From Bog-473 sp963817735 (GTDB lineage Bacteria > Actinomycetota > Acidimicrobiia > Acidimicrobiales > RAAP-2), in contig CAWFPP010000005.1 of NCBI GenBank assembly GCA_963817735.1, forward strand, positions 48,906 to 112,905: a stretch of 64,000 nt of DNA, in the 5' to 3' direction. Position 1 is the stretch's first letter, and each line of letters begins with the position of its first letter. A program made the translations under genes and the position numbers. Shown here one piece after another: positions 17,741 to 26,193 of the stretch. The notes below the pieces were generated by a model, which was not told where the DNA came from, ran no database searches, and worked only from the letters and a program-made list of their open reading frames with translations.

Positions 17741-18519
17741 TGCCGCTCGCCGGCTCCTTGGATATTCGCCCGCTGATCGACGGTTCGCCCGAGGTCGTCC
17801 TCGACGACGAGGCTGCGTTGCGGGTCGACGACGTCGACATCCTGCAGGTCCTCTACGAGGTCCGGGTGGCGGACCGGGAGTCGTTGGTGCCACCGGCCTT
17901 GAACCCGACGATCCCGCCGGTGATCTCCTTCTTGATCTACCGGGCCAAGGACAGTGTGTTCGGTCCCTTTGCCCTGGCCCAGCTACGCCTGACGGCCCGC
18001 TCGGGCGTTCGGCCGCGGGCCTATCTGGTGTCGGCTCGCTGCGACAACCCGGCGCTGTCGGGCGTGCTGGCCCGTTCGTGGGGATTCCGGGTGAAGCCCG
18101 GGGAGATTTCGGTGCGGCGCTTCCATGATCGGGTGGACTGCACCGTGTCGGAGCCTGCGACCGACGGCGGACGTGGGTCCCGGACGATCCTGGACGTGTC
18201 GTTGGTCGATCCCGTGCCGGTCACCGGACAGGACGTGCAGTACCCGCCTGGGATGCATCTGGCCCGACTGGAGCGCGACGGGGTCTGGGTGCCGCGCATC
18301 GTGCAGGTCGACTCCGAGTACGAGTTCCGCCGGGCCGACCGCGGCCGGCCGTCGCTCGACTCCTTCGATCCGTCGGCCTGGGGCGACGAACGCCTGGTGC
18401 CCGATATCGCCGTCTCGGCGAGCTTCGCCGCGTGCGACATGACGATCGCCAACGTGCGCTACATCTGCAATCCCGACATTCCGGCGTCCGAGGGGACCGA
18501 AAAGGTCTCGGACAAGTAG
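17740..18519 (+). CDS. Acetoacetate decarboxylase-like protein
   Basis: This 259-residue soluble protein starts with an ATG that shares its A with the upstream TGA. The pattern VLYEVRVADRESLVPPALNPTIPP, then VFGPFALAQLRLTARSG and GFRVKPGEI, resembles the acetoacetate-decarboxylase beta-barrel family. I do not see a certain Schiff-base lysine, so it may belong to the non-decarboxylating ADC-like group with aldolase/dehydratase roles. It is tightly linked to the LLM gene and so probably acts on the same intermediate. Confidence 0.55.
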   Translation: MPLAGSLDIRPLIDGSPEVVLDDEAALRVDDVDILQVLYEVRVADRESLVPPALNPTIPPVISFLIYRAKDSVFGPFALAQLRLTARSGVRPRAYLVSARCDNPALSGVLARSWGFRVKPGEISVRRFHDRVDCTVSEPATDGGRGSRTILDVSLVDPVPVTGQDVQYPPGMHLARLERDGVWVPRIVQVDSEYEFRRADRGRPSLDSFDPSAWGDERLVPDIAVSASFAACDMTIANVRYICNPDIPASEGTEKVSDK

Positions 18520-18571
18520 TGATGGCGGGCGCGGGAGCCGGCGGCGGTTCGTTCTCCGTATCCTGAGCACC

Positions 18572-19564
18572 GTGCCCCAAGACGACGCCTCCTCGACCGT
18601 CGCCGACGAGGGGCTGCACCCAGCCGGCGACGACCCCGACTGGCAGGAGTCGGCCTACCTGGCCTGGCGCGATCCTTCGAGCGGATTGGGCGGCAACCAC
18701 CGCATCGGGAACGAGCCCAACCGGCGGACTGCGAACCTCTGGTGCGGCCTCTACCACCAGGACGGCACCCGCTTTCGCTGCAACGGCGAAGGGCTCGACC
18801 AGGTCGTCCTCGACGACGACGTGGCCGGCGTCTTCGGAGTGTGCGCGGGGCCGCAGCGGATCTTCCACGACGGTTCGCGGCTCCGCTTCGTCCTCGACGG
18901 CGATGGGTGCCGTGCTGATCTCGTCCTCACGGACGAGGGGGAGCGGTCGTTCGCCAACGCCAAGACGTTCTCGGGCGCATCGGGGGCGACCGGCACGATC
19001 TTCTCCAACAACTTCCACGTGGCCTGCCGCGTCTCGGGCACGGTGGAGCTCGACGGTCGGCGGGCGGAGGTGGTCGATGCTCCGGCCTGGCGGGACCATT
19101 CGTGGGGCGTGCGGCGCTGGGACAGCTTCGTCTCCAGTCGCAGCTTCGGTGGTTCACACGGGGAGGGCGACGACGCGCTGCACTTCCGCTTCGCCTCCAT
19201 GGTCGGGTCCAACGGGAGCTTCTTCCGCGTCGGCGCGCTCACCCGGGGCGGCGCAAAGATCCCCGTTGAGGACGCGTCCATGCTGGTGCACGTCGACGAC
19301 GACTCCATGTCTTGTCCCTCGGCGGAGGTCAGTTACGACCTCGAGGGTGGTGGGAGAACGGTTGTCCGCATCGCCACCATCGGGGGCATGATCGGTGTGA
19401 CGGCGCAACGTCATGGCTGGGAGTCGGTCGGTGACGTCACCGTCGACGGCGTGCCGGGCGGCTGGGGCTTTCTCGAGACGACCCTGAACGCCCGGAACGG
19501 GTCTGACCCGCCCGGGTTCGTGCTCGGTGAGGCCATGACGAACGGCATCGTCCGACCGTCGTGA
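18572..19564 (+). CDS. AttH/CrtC-like lipocalin-fold protein (DUF7064/7065 type), second copy
   Basis: This 330-residue protein contains GGNHRIGNEPNRRTANLW, LRFVLDGDG and PAWRDHSWGVRRWDSF. The last carries the same RDHSWGxR core as the protein at 6020-7051. Overall identity between the two is low, so they are diverged paralogues with perhaps different ligands. It lies 7 bases before the second APH-like kinase, mirroring the first operon. In other actinobacteria these two domains can be fused. No enzymatic activity is established. Confidence 0.62.
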   Translation: MPQDDASSTVADEGLHPAGDDPDWQESAYLAWRDPSSGLGGNHRIGNEPNRRTANLWCGLYHQDGTRFRCNGEGLDQVVLDDDVAGVFGVCAGPQRIFHDGSRLRFVLDGDGCRADLVLTDEGERSFANAKTFSGASGATGTIFSNNFHVACRVSGTVELDGRRAEVVDAPAWRDHSWGVRRWDSFVSSRSFGGSHGEGDDALHFRFASMVGSNGSFFRVGALTRGGAKIPVEDASMLVHVDDDSMSCPSAEVSYDLEGGGRTVVRIATIGGMIGVTAQRHGWESVGDVTVDGVPGGWGFLETTLNARNGSDPPGFVLGEAMTNGIVRPS

Positions 19565-19571
19565 CGCCGTC

Positions 19572-21078
19572 GTGAGGCAGCCCGCCGACGACCGGGCGCT
19601 CTACTACCGCCAGCTGCGGGAGACCATCGCCACCGTCTTCGCGCCCGAGCTCACGAGCGCGGCGGCAAAGGATGCCGTGGGTTTGGTCGACAGGATCCTG
19701 GCCGAGTTCATCGTCGAAGAGGAGTGGGCGCCGGCGCTGAGCCAGGAGTTCGGCGCCGAGTTCGAGACGCTGCTCGACGAAGACGACGTCGTCGGCGACA
19801 GGCCGTCGTCCGGCGCCGTCACCCCCGAACGGTTCGTCGAGCTGCGGCGCTTGGCGGCGGACATCGTCGCGGACGGGGCGGGTTCCGCAAACCCGGTCGA
19901 ACGATCGCACTGTCGCCAGCTCGTCGACGTGGAGCGACGCTTCCTCGAGCGCGTCGACGAGTTGCGACGGGCCGTGCTCGACGAGGAGCCCACGCCTGAC
20001 GCGGCGGCCTCCTCCACGGAGTGCTCGGTGACGAGTGATGAGCTGGCGGCGTATCTGCGCCGACGGCTGCCCGAATCGCCTGAACTCCGCGTCATTCGCC
20101 TGGACGTCGTCCCCGGAGGCCGTTCGAAGGAGACGCTCCTGGTGTCGCTGGCGGGCACGACCGAGCTGCCCGGCCGAGGTGATCGTGCGCAAGGACCGGC
20201 CGGTGGGGCTCCTCGAGACACGGGCCTCGGACGAGTTCGCCATCCTGCGTGCCGTGTACGACCAGGGCGGCATCCCCGTGGCGCGGCCGTTCTTCGCGGA
20301 CGACGCCAAGAACCTGTCGGACGACGGTGTCGGCGCTGGGGACGACGTCGGAACTCTGTTGGTCATGGAGCGGGCGCCAGGCGAAAAGGCGGGCGAGTAC
20401 TTCCCCGACCTTGCTGCACCCCCGGCCGAGCACCGGCGTGCCATCGGGACGCAGCTGGCGACCGCCCTCGCCCACCTGCACGCGGTGCCACTCGACACGC
20501 TCGTCGGGACAGGTCTCGACGTGCACGTGTCGGTCAGCGAAGAGTCTCTCTCGGCCGCCGTGAACGGCATGGCTGCCCGCATCGGCAGTCTGACCGGCCC
20601 TCCCATTGTCGCCGTCCCGCTGGCGCGCCAGTGGCTGCTCGACCACATCGACGACGTCGTTCCGTCGGGACCGCTGTGCCTGCTGCAGGGCGACTTCGGA
20701 CTGCACAACACGCTCGTCGAGGCCGACCGGGTCACCGCGCTCGTGGACTGGGAGGCGGCCACGATCGGTCCCCCGGCTCGCGAGTTGGCAGCCGCCTGGC
20801 CGGCGGCCACTGCGCTCATGGGCTGGCCCGACTTCGTCGCCGCCTACCGCCGGGCCGGCGGGTCGTCAGAGGCGACCGACGAGCGGTCCGTCACGTATTA
20901 CCGCGTCTTCTTCGGGCTCGGCGCCTGCATGTCGAGCCGGACGGGCGGCCACCTCTTCCGCACCGGGGACAAGCGAGACCTCTTGACCGCGCACTCGGGC
21001 CTCGACGCCCACTTCCGGGCCCAGCGCAACCTCCTCCGTGCCCTGGCCGACGCGGGGGCCCTTCCCGGCGGAGGCTGA
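19572..21078 (+). CDS. APH-family phosphotransferase with N-terminal helical domain, one frameshift
   Basis: The first frame (19572 to about 20175) encodes a helical region of about 160 residues and then the kinase N-lobe start (ELRVIRLDVVPGGRSKETLLVSLAG). The second frame (to 21078) carries the rest: EVIVRKDRPVGLLET, the catalytic loop LLQGDFGLHNTLVE and the metal site ALVDWEAATIGPPARE. One extra G around 20177-20181 (CCGGCC for CCGCC) joins them as TTELP-AEVIVRK. The repaired protein is about 500 residues. It is the last gene of the plus-strand operon and a counterpart of the kinase at 7065-8465. Confidence 0.82.
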
Positions 21079-21523
21079 CGAGCGCCCTCCGGGGTGACGA
21101 TTCCGTCTGCTGTCGCCGGAGTACCTTCATTGCGGAAGGAAGAAAAAGTGTCCTGTTCTTGTCCGGGTCCCGTTGCGAATGAACGCCACGGAGAAGGACG
21201 AGGACGGCAACGACGGTCTGGGACCGGGCTTCACCAAGAGATGTCGGTGCCAGTGCTTCGGAACGGATCGGGGGCCGTTGCAATGCTGGGGGAGGAGGGG
21301 CTTTGGCGGCGACGCCCGGAATCAGAAGAGGCGCATCAGCCCGCCGGCGCCAGCTCGGGGGAATCCGAAAAAGTGAACCGGCCCTGCCAGCCATTTCCCA
21401 ATATGTTGCAGTATGTTGACGGCAGGAACCGGTAAACGGTATCCTCTTTTCGCCGTAGCGTCCGGGGGGCTTGCTAGGGCTGAACGAGCACATTGGGCGC
21501 CCCCTGATCCCCGAGGAGGAACA
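21079..21523. other. Intergenic region upstream of the Liv-type binding protein gene
   Basis: No convincing gene was found in these 445 bases; short open frames here lack ribosome sites and family character. The right half holds the promoter described separately at 21416-21445. Two copies of TATGTTG lie ten bases apart (21402-21408 and 21412-21418), one helical turn, and overlap the -35 box. They could be a regulator site. Confidence 0.6.
21416..21445 (+). promoter_or_regulatory. Sigma-70-like promoter for the ABC binding protein gene
   Basis: TTGACG (21416-21421) and TATCCT (21440-21445) are separated by 18 bases, giving a start near 21452 and a leader of about 70 bases. A strong GAGGAGG ribosome site follows at 21513-21519 before GTG 21524. 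Confidence 0.6.
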
Positions 21524-22834
21524 GTGCTCACATCAGGTTCGATCGGCCGGTCGGCCACGCGGCGAGGTGGAACAAGGACAGCGGCAAGGCCAAGGGTCAT
21601 GGGTCTGAGCATGCTGGGAGTCGCCGCGATCACCGTCGCGTCCTTGTCGGCCACGGTCGTCGGGGTGGGAGTCGGCACCGCCGGCGCAGCGTCGGCAGAG
21701 ACGCCCGACCCGGCGACGCTGCCAGCGGTCACCATCGGCATCATCACCGACGGCGGTGGGGGCAGTTCCATCGGCACGTCCGCACTGGTGGAGCAAGGTG
21801 CCAAGGCGGCGGTCAGCTACATCAACAAGTACGCCGGTGGGCTCGATGGCCACAAGGTCACCCTCTACGTGTGCGAGAACCAATCGACGCCGGCGGGCGG
21901 GCAGACCTGTGCCAACGACATGGTCCAAAAGGGCGTGGTCGCCGTGGTCGAGCCGTTCACCGGTCAGGGCCAGACCGAAGTCCCGACCATCACGGCCGCC
22001 GGGATCCCCTACGTCACGATCAGTGGGGCCTCCACGGCCGAGCTCACCACACCGGGTGCTTTCGCCGTCGAGGGTGGCTTCCCGGCCTACCTGGGCGCCA
22101 TGGCACTGAGCGCCAAGCAGCACGGCTACAAGAAGGTCGTTTTCCTGGTCGACAACGTCCCGGCCGCCATCCAGGGCGCCCAGGTGCTGGGCGGCATGGT
22201 CTACAAGGCGGCCGGTGTCGGCTACACGGTGATCCCGGTCAACTCTGGCACCGCGGACATCAGCCCGCAGATGCAGTCGGCCGTCTCGAGCGGTGCCGAC
22301 GCGGTGGGCATGGTCGGCGACGTGACGCTGTGCACATCGTTCCTGCAGGCGTACAACACGCTCGGGCTCAAGCTGCCCAAGTACGTGCTCTCGACATGCC
22401 AGGACCCGAGCATCCTGAACTCGCCGACCCTCGACAAGGCGCTCGCCGGCTCGTACATCACGACGTCGACGGCGTCGTCGAAGGCAGAGAACGCGGAGTA
22501 CGCCTTCATCATGAAGAAGTTCGCACCGAGTGTGAGTGGGAACCCGAATGTCAGCAGCAACCAGGCCGACGGCGTGAGTCCGGTGCTCCTGATCAACGCC
22601 GCCATGAAGGGTTCGACGGACCCGGTGACCGCGGCCGGCATCAAAGCGCAGCTGACGAACGGCAAGAACCTTCCCATTCCGCTCTCGGGTGGTCTGACGT
22701 TCACGTGCAACGGGACCGCCATCCCCTTGCTCAAGTCGGTCTGCTCGTCCGCCGCGGCGATCGGCATCATCCAGAGTGGCAAGACGGGCAAGGTCACCGG
22801 GGTCAAGGTGTACAACCCGACGCCTCTGTTCTAG
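21524..22834 (+). CDS. ABC transporter periplasmic-type binding protein (branched-chain amino acid family, LivK-like)
   Basis: About 436 residues. The N-terminus is basic (RRGGTRTAARPR), followed by a hydrophobic stretch and an AASA cleavage-like site near residue 58, so it is exported. The mature part has the Peripla_BP_6 pattern: VTIGIITDGGG, AAVSYINKYAGGLDGHKV, GVVAVVEPFTGQGQ and VTISGASTAELTTPG. It should capture a small substrate (amino acid, amide or aromatic acid) for the Liv permease and ATPases at 25477-29009. GTG 21524 is fixed by the GAGGAGG site. Confidence 0.9.
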   Translation: MLTSGSIGRSATRRGGTRTAARPRVMGLSMLGVAAITVASLSATVVGVGVGTAGAASAETPDPATLPAVTIGIITDGGGGSSIGTSALVEQGAKAAVSYINKYAGGLDGHKVTLYVCENQSTPAGGQTCANDMVQKGVVAVVEPFTGQGQTEVPTITAAGIPYVTISGASTAELTTPGAFAVEGGFPAYLGAMALSAKQHGYKKVVFLVDNVPAAIQGAQVLGGMVYKAAGVGYTVIPVNSGTADISPQMQSAVSSGADAVGMVGDVTLCTSFLQAYNTLGLKLPKYVLSTCQDPSILNSPTLDKALAGSYITTSTASSKAENAEYAFIMKKFAPSVSGNPNVSSNQADGVSPVLLINAAMKGSTDPVTAAGIKAQLTNGKNLPIPLSGGLTFTCNGTAIPLLKSVCSSAAAIGIIQSGKTGKVTGVKVYNPTPLF

Positions 22835-22882
22835 GGGGAACATCCGGGCAGCCGGCCCCGCCGGCTCCTCCGGACCTTGCTG

Positions 22883-22918
22883 CGGGGGCGGTACCTCTCA
22901 CCGGGAGGACCGCCCCCG
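22883..22918 (+). terminator. Strong hairpin after the binding protein gene
   Basis: CGGGGGCGGT (22883-22892) pairs perfectly with ACCGCCCCCG (22909-22918), and CCTC/GAGG inside the loop can extend the stem. No U run follows, as is common for GC-rich actinobacterial terminators. It lies 48 bases after the stop. Confidence 0.7.
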
Positions 22919-23166
22919 TGGCGCGCCCGGGGTCGTGGATTCCGTGATGGCGTGAGCGCCGGGCTCAGAGTGATGGGTTGTCGTCACGGGCCGTCATTCC
23001 TTGTCAAGGGACGCACCACAAATGACGACAATCGTGGAGCGAGCAATGCAGCACTCTTCGGAGTGGTGCTTTCGCTCGCGAAAACGGGGACTCTGCGGGT
23101 GGGATCGGCCACGCGACGAGCCGATTCCCCGCAGTCGTGGGCGAAGAAGACGAAGAGGGGATCAAG

Positions 23167-25422
23167 GTGGGCGAGAGTACGGAGGACGGGTCCAGCCTGG
23201 AGCGGTACCCGTCGAGGCGTGCAATCACCGTCGCAGAAGTCACCCTGTTGGTGGCACTCGGTATCTTGATCCTTCTCGCCGGGTTGGTCGGTGCCAAACC
23301 CAGTGGAGCGGCTCCCCTTTCGGTGCCATCGAGGACGGCGTTGGCGTCCAGCGGCGGCTACAGCGTCGTGGCCGCCAACGGCGGCATCTTCAATTTCGGC
23401 AACGCCGACTTCTATGGCTCCATGAGTGGTCATGCCCTGAACCAGCCGATTGTCGGCATGGCCTCGACGCCCGATGGCGGTGGCTACTGGGAGGTGGCGT
23501 CCGACGGCGGCATCTTCAATTTCGGTGACGCCAAGTTCTACGGCTCCATGGGCGGTCACGCCGTCAGCCAACCGATCGTGGGCATGGCCGCGACGCCCGA
23601 CGGTGGTGGCTACTGGGAGGTGTCCAAAGACGGCGGCATCTTCAATTTCGGTGACGCCGACTTCTATGGCTCCATGAGTGGTCATGCCCTGAACCAGCCG
23701 ATTGTCGGCATGGCCTCGACGCCCGATGGCGGTGGCTACTGGGAGGTGGCGTCCGACGGCGGCATCTTCAATTTCGGTGACGCCAGATTCTTTGGCTCCA
23801 TGGGCGGTCACGCCCTGAACCAGCCGGTCGTGGGCATGGCCTCGCGACCCGATGGCGGTGGCTACTGGGAGGTGGCGTCCGACGGCGGCATCTTCAATTT
23901 CGGTGACGCCAGATTCTTTGGCTCCATGGGCGGTCACGCCCTGAACCAGCCGGTCGTGAGCATGGCCTCGCGACCCAACGGTGGTGGCTACTGGGAGGTG
24001 GCGTCCGACGGGGGCATCTTCGCGTTCGGTGCTGCCTCGCCCGACGGCTCGCTGCCGGGTCTGGGAATGGCGGTGCACAACGTTGTCGGCATCGGCGCTC
24101 CCAGGACCCCGGCCCTTCGCCTGCTTTCTCTCAGCTCGGCCACGGGTCCGGCCTCGGGCGGGAATAGCGTCACGCTGACCGGCACCGGCTTCGAGACTCC
24201 TGCCATCGTGACCTTTGGGGCCAGCCAAGCCACCGCGGTCACTGTGACTGGACCGACAACGATCACCGCTGCGGTGCCGGCCGGCGCCGGCACCGTGGAC
24301 GTCGCAGTCGCCACAGAGTCGGGGGCGGCGTCCCTGAACGACGCTTATACCTACCTGATTCCCGCGCCGGTCGTCACCGCCGTGAGCCCGGCTCATGGGC
24401 CGGCTGCAGGAGGGACCGCCGTCACCATCACCGGCACCGGGTTTGCGGCCGGTGCAGAGGTGCAGTTCGGCGCCACGGGCGCGACCGGTGTGACAGTCAA
24501 CAGCGCCTCGTCCCTTACCGCCATTTCTCCGGCCGGGTCGTCGGGCACGGTCGACGTCACGGTGACCACCATGGGTGGCGTGTCGGCGATCTCGAGCGCA
24601 GACCAGTTCACCTACGTTGGAGGTCCCAGCGTCACGGCGACACCCTCGACGGACACCGAAGTCGGCGTCGCGTACTCGCAGAGCAACGTGGGAAATGGCG
24701 GCACCGCGCCCTACTCCTACTCGGTGTCCGCCGGCGCGCTGCCGGAGGGGACCACCTTGGACACTTCGACCGGGACGGTTTCGGGGACCGCGGCGACCGC
24801 AGGCCCGTTCACCTACACCGTGCAGGTGACCGACGCCGACGGTGGGACCGCCACGGCCTCGAGTTCGGGCACCATCGCCGCGGCGCTCGACCTCACGGCG
24901 ACGCCCACGACGGACACCGAAGTCGGCGCTGCGTACTCCCAGACCAACACCGCGAGCGGTGGCACCGCGCCCTACGTCTACTCGCTCTCCGCCGGCGCGC
25001 TGCCGGAGGGGACCACCTTGGACACTTCGACCGGGACGGTTTCGGGGACCGCGGCGACCGCAGGCCCGTTCACCTACACCGTGCAGGTGACCGACGCCGA
25101 CGGTGGGACCGCCACGGCCTCGAGTTCGGGCACCATCGCCCCGGCGCTCGACCTCACGGCGACGCCCACGGCTGACCCCGAAACCGGGGTTCCCTACCTG
25201 CAGGCGAACACGGCCAGCGGTGGCGTCGGACCCTATAGCTATTCGATCGTCTCTGGGACTCTCCCGGATTCGACGGAACTGGATACGGCCACGGGTACCG
25301 TCTCTGGATTTCCGCTGAATCCGGGGCCCTTCGACTACACGGTGCAGGTTGTCGACCAGGGCGGCGGAACCGCGACGGTCACTGTCTCGGGACTCCTCTT
25401 TTTCAACCCGGCGGAGGCATAA
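23167..25422 (+). CDS. Large exported protein with six 42-residue propeller-like repeats, two IPT/TIG domains and three Ig-like repeats
   Basis: About 751 residues. A hydrophobic segment (about 18-42, VTLLVALGILILLAGLVG) acts as signal or anchor. Residues about 62-300 hold six copies of a DGGIFNFGDA...GSMGGHALNQP...GGGYWEV-type unit with a strict 42-residue period, known from actinobacterial surface proteins and probably beta-propeller-like. Two IPT/TIG domains follow (about 318-397 and 399-484), each with the GGxxVTxTGTGF core. Three He_PIG-type Ig-like repeats end the protein. GTG 23167 was chosen because GAGGGG (23155-23160) precedes it. No catalytic domain is seen; adhesion or surface-layer function is inferred. 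Confidence 0.8.
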   Translation: MGESTEDGSSLERYPSRRAITVAEVTLLVALGILILLAGLVGAKPSGAAPLSVPSRTALASSGGYSVVAANGGIFNFGNADFYGSMSGHALNQPIVGMASTPDGGGYWEVASDGGIFNFGDAKFYGSMGGHAVSQPIVGMAATPDGGGYWEVSKDGGIFNFGDADFYGSMSGHALNQPIVGMASTPDGGGYWEVASDGGIFNFGDARFFGSMGGHALNQPVVGMASRPDGGGYWEVASDGGIFNFGDARFFGSMGGHALNQPVVSMASRPNGGGYWEVASDGGIFAFGAASPDGSLPGLGMAVHNVVGIGAPRTPALRLLSLSSATGPASGGNSVTLTGTGFETPAIVTFGASQATAVTVTGPTTITAAVPAGAGTVDVAVATESGAASLNDAYTYLIPAPVVTAVSPAHGPAAGGTAVTITGTGFAAGAEVQFGATGATGVTVNSASSLTAISPAGSSGTVDVTVTTMGGVSAISSADQFTYVGGPSVTATPSTDTEVGVAYSQSNVGNGGTAPYSYSVSAGALPEGTTLDTSTGTVSGTAATAGPFTYTVQVTDADGGTATASSSGTIAAALDLTATPTTDTEVGAAYSQTNTASGGTAPYVYSLSAGALPEGTTLDTSTGTVSGTAATAGPFTYTVQVTDADGGTATASSSGTIAPALDLTATPTADPETGVPYLQANTASGGVGPYSYSIVSGTLPDSTELDTATGTVSGFPLNPGPFDYTVQVVDQGGGTATVTVSGLLFFNPAEA
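23380..24060 (+). repeat. 126-bp in-frame tandem repeats (six units)
   Basis: The GGCGGCATCTTC core recurs at 23380, 23506, 23632, 23758, 23884 and, in degenerate form, 24010: an exact 126-bp period. Units 1 and 3, and units 4 and 5, are nearly identical in DNA, which suggests recent duplication or gene conversion. The repeats encode 42-residue units. Confidence 0.9.
24640..25422 (+). repeat. 261-bp in-frame tandem repeats (three Ig-like units)
   Basis: Units of 87 residues repeat with a 261-bp period. The stretch from 24730 to about 24909 is almost identical to 24991 to about 25170; the third unit is clearly diverged. The near-identity of the first two indicates a recent duplication. Confidence 0.85.
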
Positions 25423-25434
25423 CCGGCGTTCGTA

Positions 25435-25490
25435 TCACGACGAGAAAGGCCGTCGGATTGAGGGCCGACGCGGCGATCAGCTCGTCGTGA
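25435..25490. terminator. Nested bidirectional terminator between convergent genes
   Basis: TCACGACGAG (25435-25444) pairs with CTCGTCGTGA (25481-25490), and inside it CGTCGG (25451-25456) pairs with CCGACG (25465-25470). It lies between the end of the repeat protein and the end of livF, and the right arm includes the last codons of livF. Confidence 0.65.
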
Positions 25491-26193
25491 GAGATCCGCT
25501 CATGTAGGCGGCTTCGACAGATCTGAGGTCGTTCCGGTATTTCTCGGCAGGGCCGGAGAGCACGATGCTGCCGTGCACCAACACCATGGCCTCGTCGGCC
25601 ACCTCGAGTGCCAGCTGTACGTGCTGTTCCACCATGATTACCGAGGCACCGTGCTCGTCGGCCACCCGACGGATCACCGGCATCAGCGACTCGACCGCCA
25701 CGGGCGCCAGACCCATCGACATCTCGTCGATGAGGAGCAGCTTGGGCGACTGCACGAGCGCACGGGCGATGGCCAGCATCTGTTGCTCGCCGCCTGAGAG
25801 GTCGCCCACGCGCAGCTTCTCACGGCGCTGCAGCGCAGGGAAGAGCTCGAGGACCGGGTCCAGGTTGGCGCCTTTGGCCGCCAGCTTCAGGTTCTGGATC
25901 GGAGTCAGCTCGGTGAACAGGGCGCGGAAGTCGGGGACGAGCACCATTCCGGCCCGGTTCATACGCCGGGGCGAGGACCCCTTCACGAGCGCGCCGTTCA
26001 GCCGGATGCTGCCGGCACGTGGTGGCAGGAAGCCGGCCAGCGTCATCAGCAGCGTCGTCTTGCCGGCTCCGTTGGGGCCCAGGATTGTGAGCACGGTGCG
26101 GGGCTGCAGGTCGAAGGTGATGTCGCGGGCGACGGTGAGCTTGCCGTAGCCGACGTCGAGCCCCTTCACCTCGAGCACCGGAGCGTCGCTCAC
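25477..26193 (-). CDS. livF: Branched-chain amino acid-type ABC transporter ATP-binding protein (LivF-like)
   Basis: This 238-residue ATPase has Walker A LGPNGAGKTT, the signature LSGGEQQMLAIARAL, Walker B LLLIDEMSMGLAP and a switch-His region IMVEQHVQLAL. EMSMGLAP (in place of EPSxGLAP) and the absence of extra domains place it with LivF. GTG 26193 overlaps the stop of the fused permease/ATPase by four bases. It would drive uptake together with the fused protein upstream and the binding protein at 21524. Confidence 0.9.
   Translation of the reverse strand: MSDAPVLEVKGLDVGYGKLTVARDITFDLQPRTVLTILGPNGAGKTTLLMTLAGFLPPRAGSIRLNGALVKGSSPRRMNRAGMVLVPDFRALFTELTPIQNLKLAAKGANLDPVLELFPALQRREKLRVGDLSGGEQQMLAIARALVQSPKLLLIDEMSMGLAPVAVESLMPVIRRVADEHGASVIMVEQHVQLALEVADEAMVLVHGSIVLSGPAEKYRNDLRSVEAAYMSGSLTTS

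Noticed and set aside
21173..21376. A 67-codon frame upstream of the binding protein gene
   Set aside because: No ribosome site, no family pattern, and it lies in the promoter region.
23380..24060. Regular 126-bp spacing considered as a CRISPR array
   Set aside because: Repeats are in-frame, too long and without unique spacers; they encode a repetitive protein.
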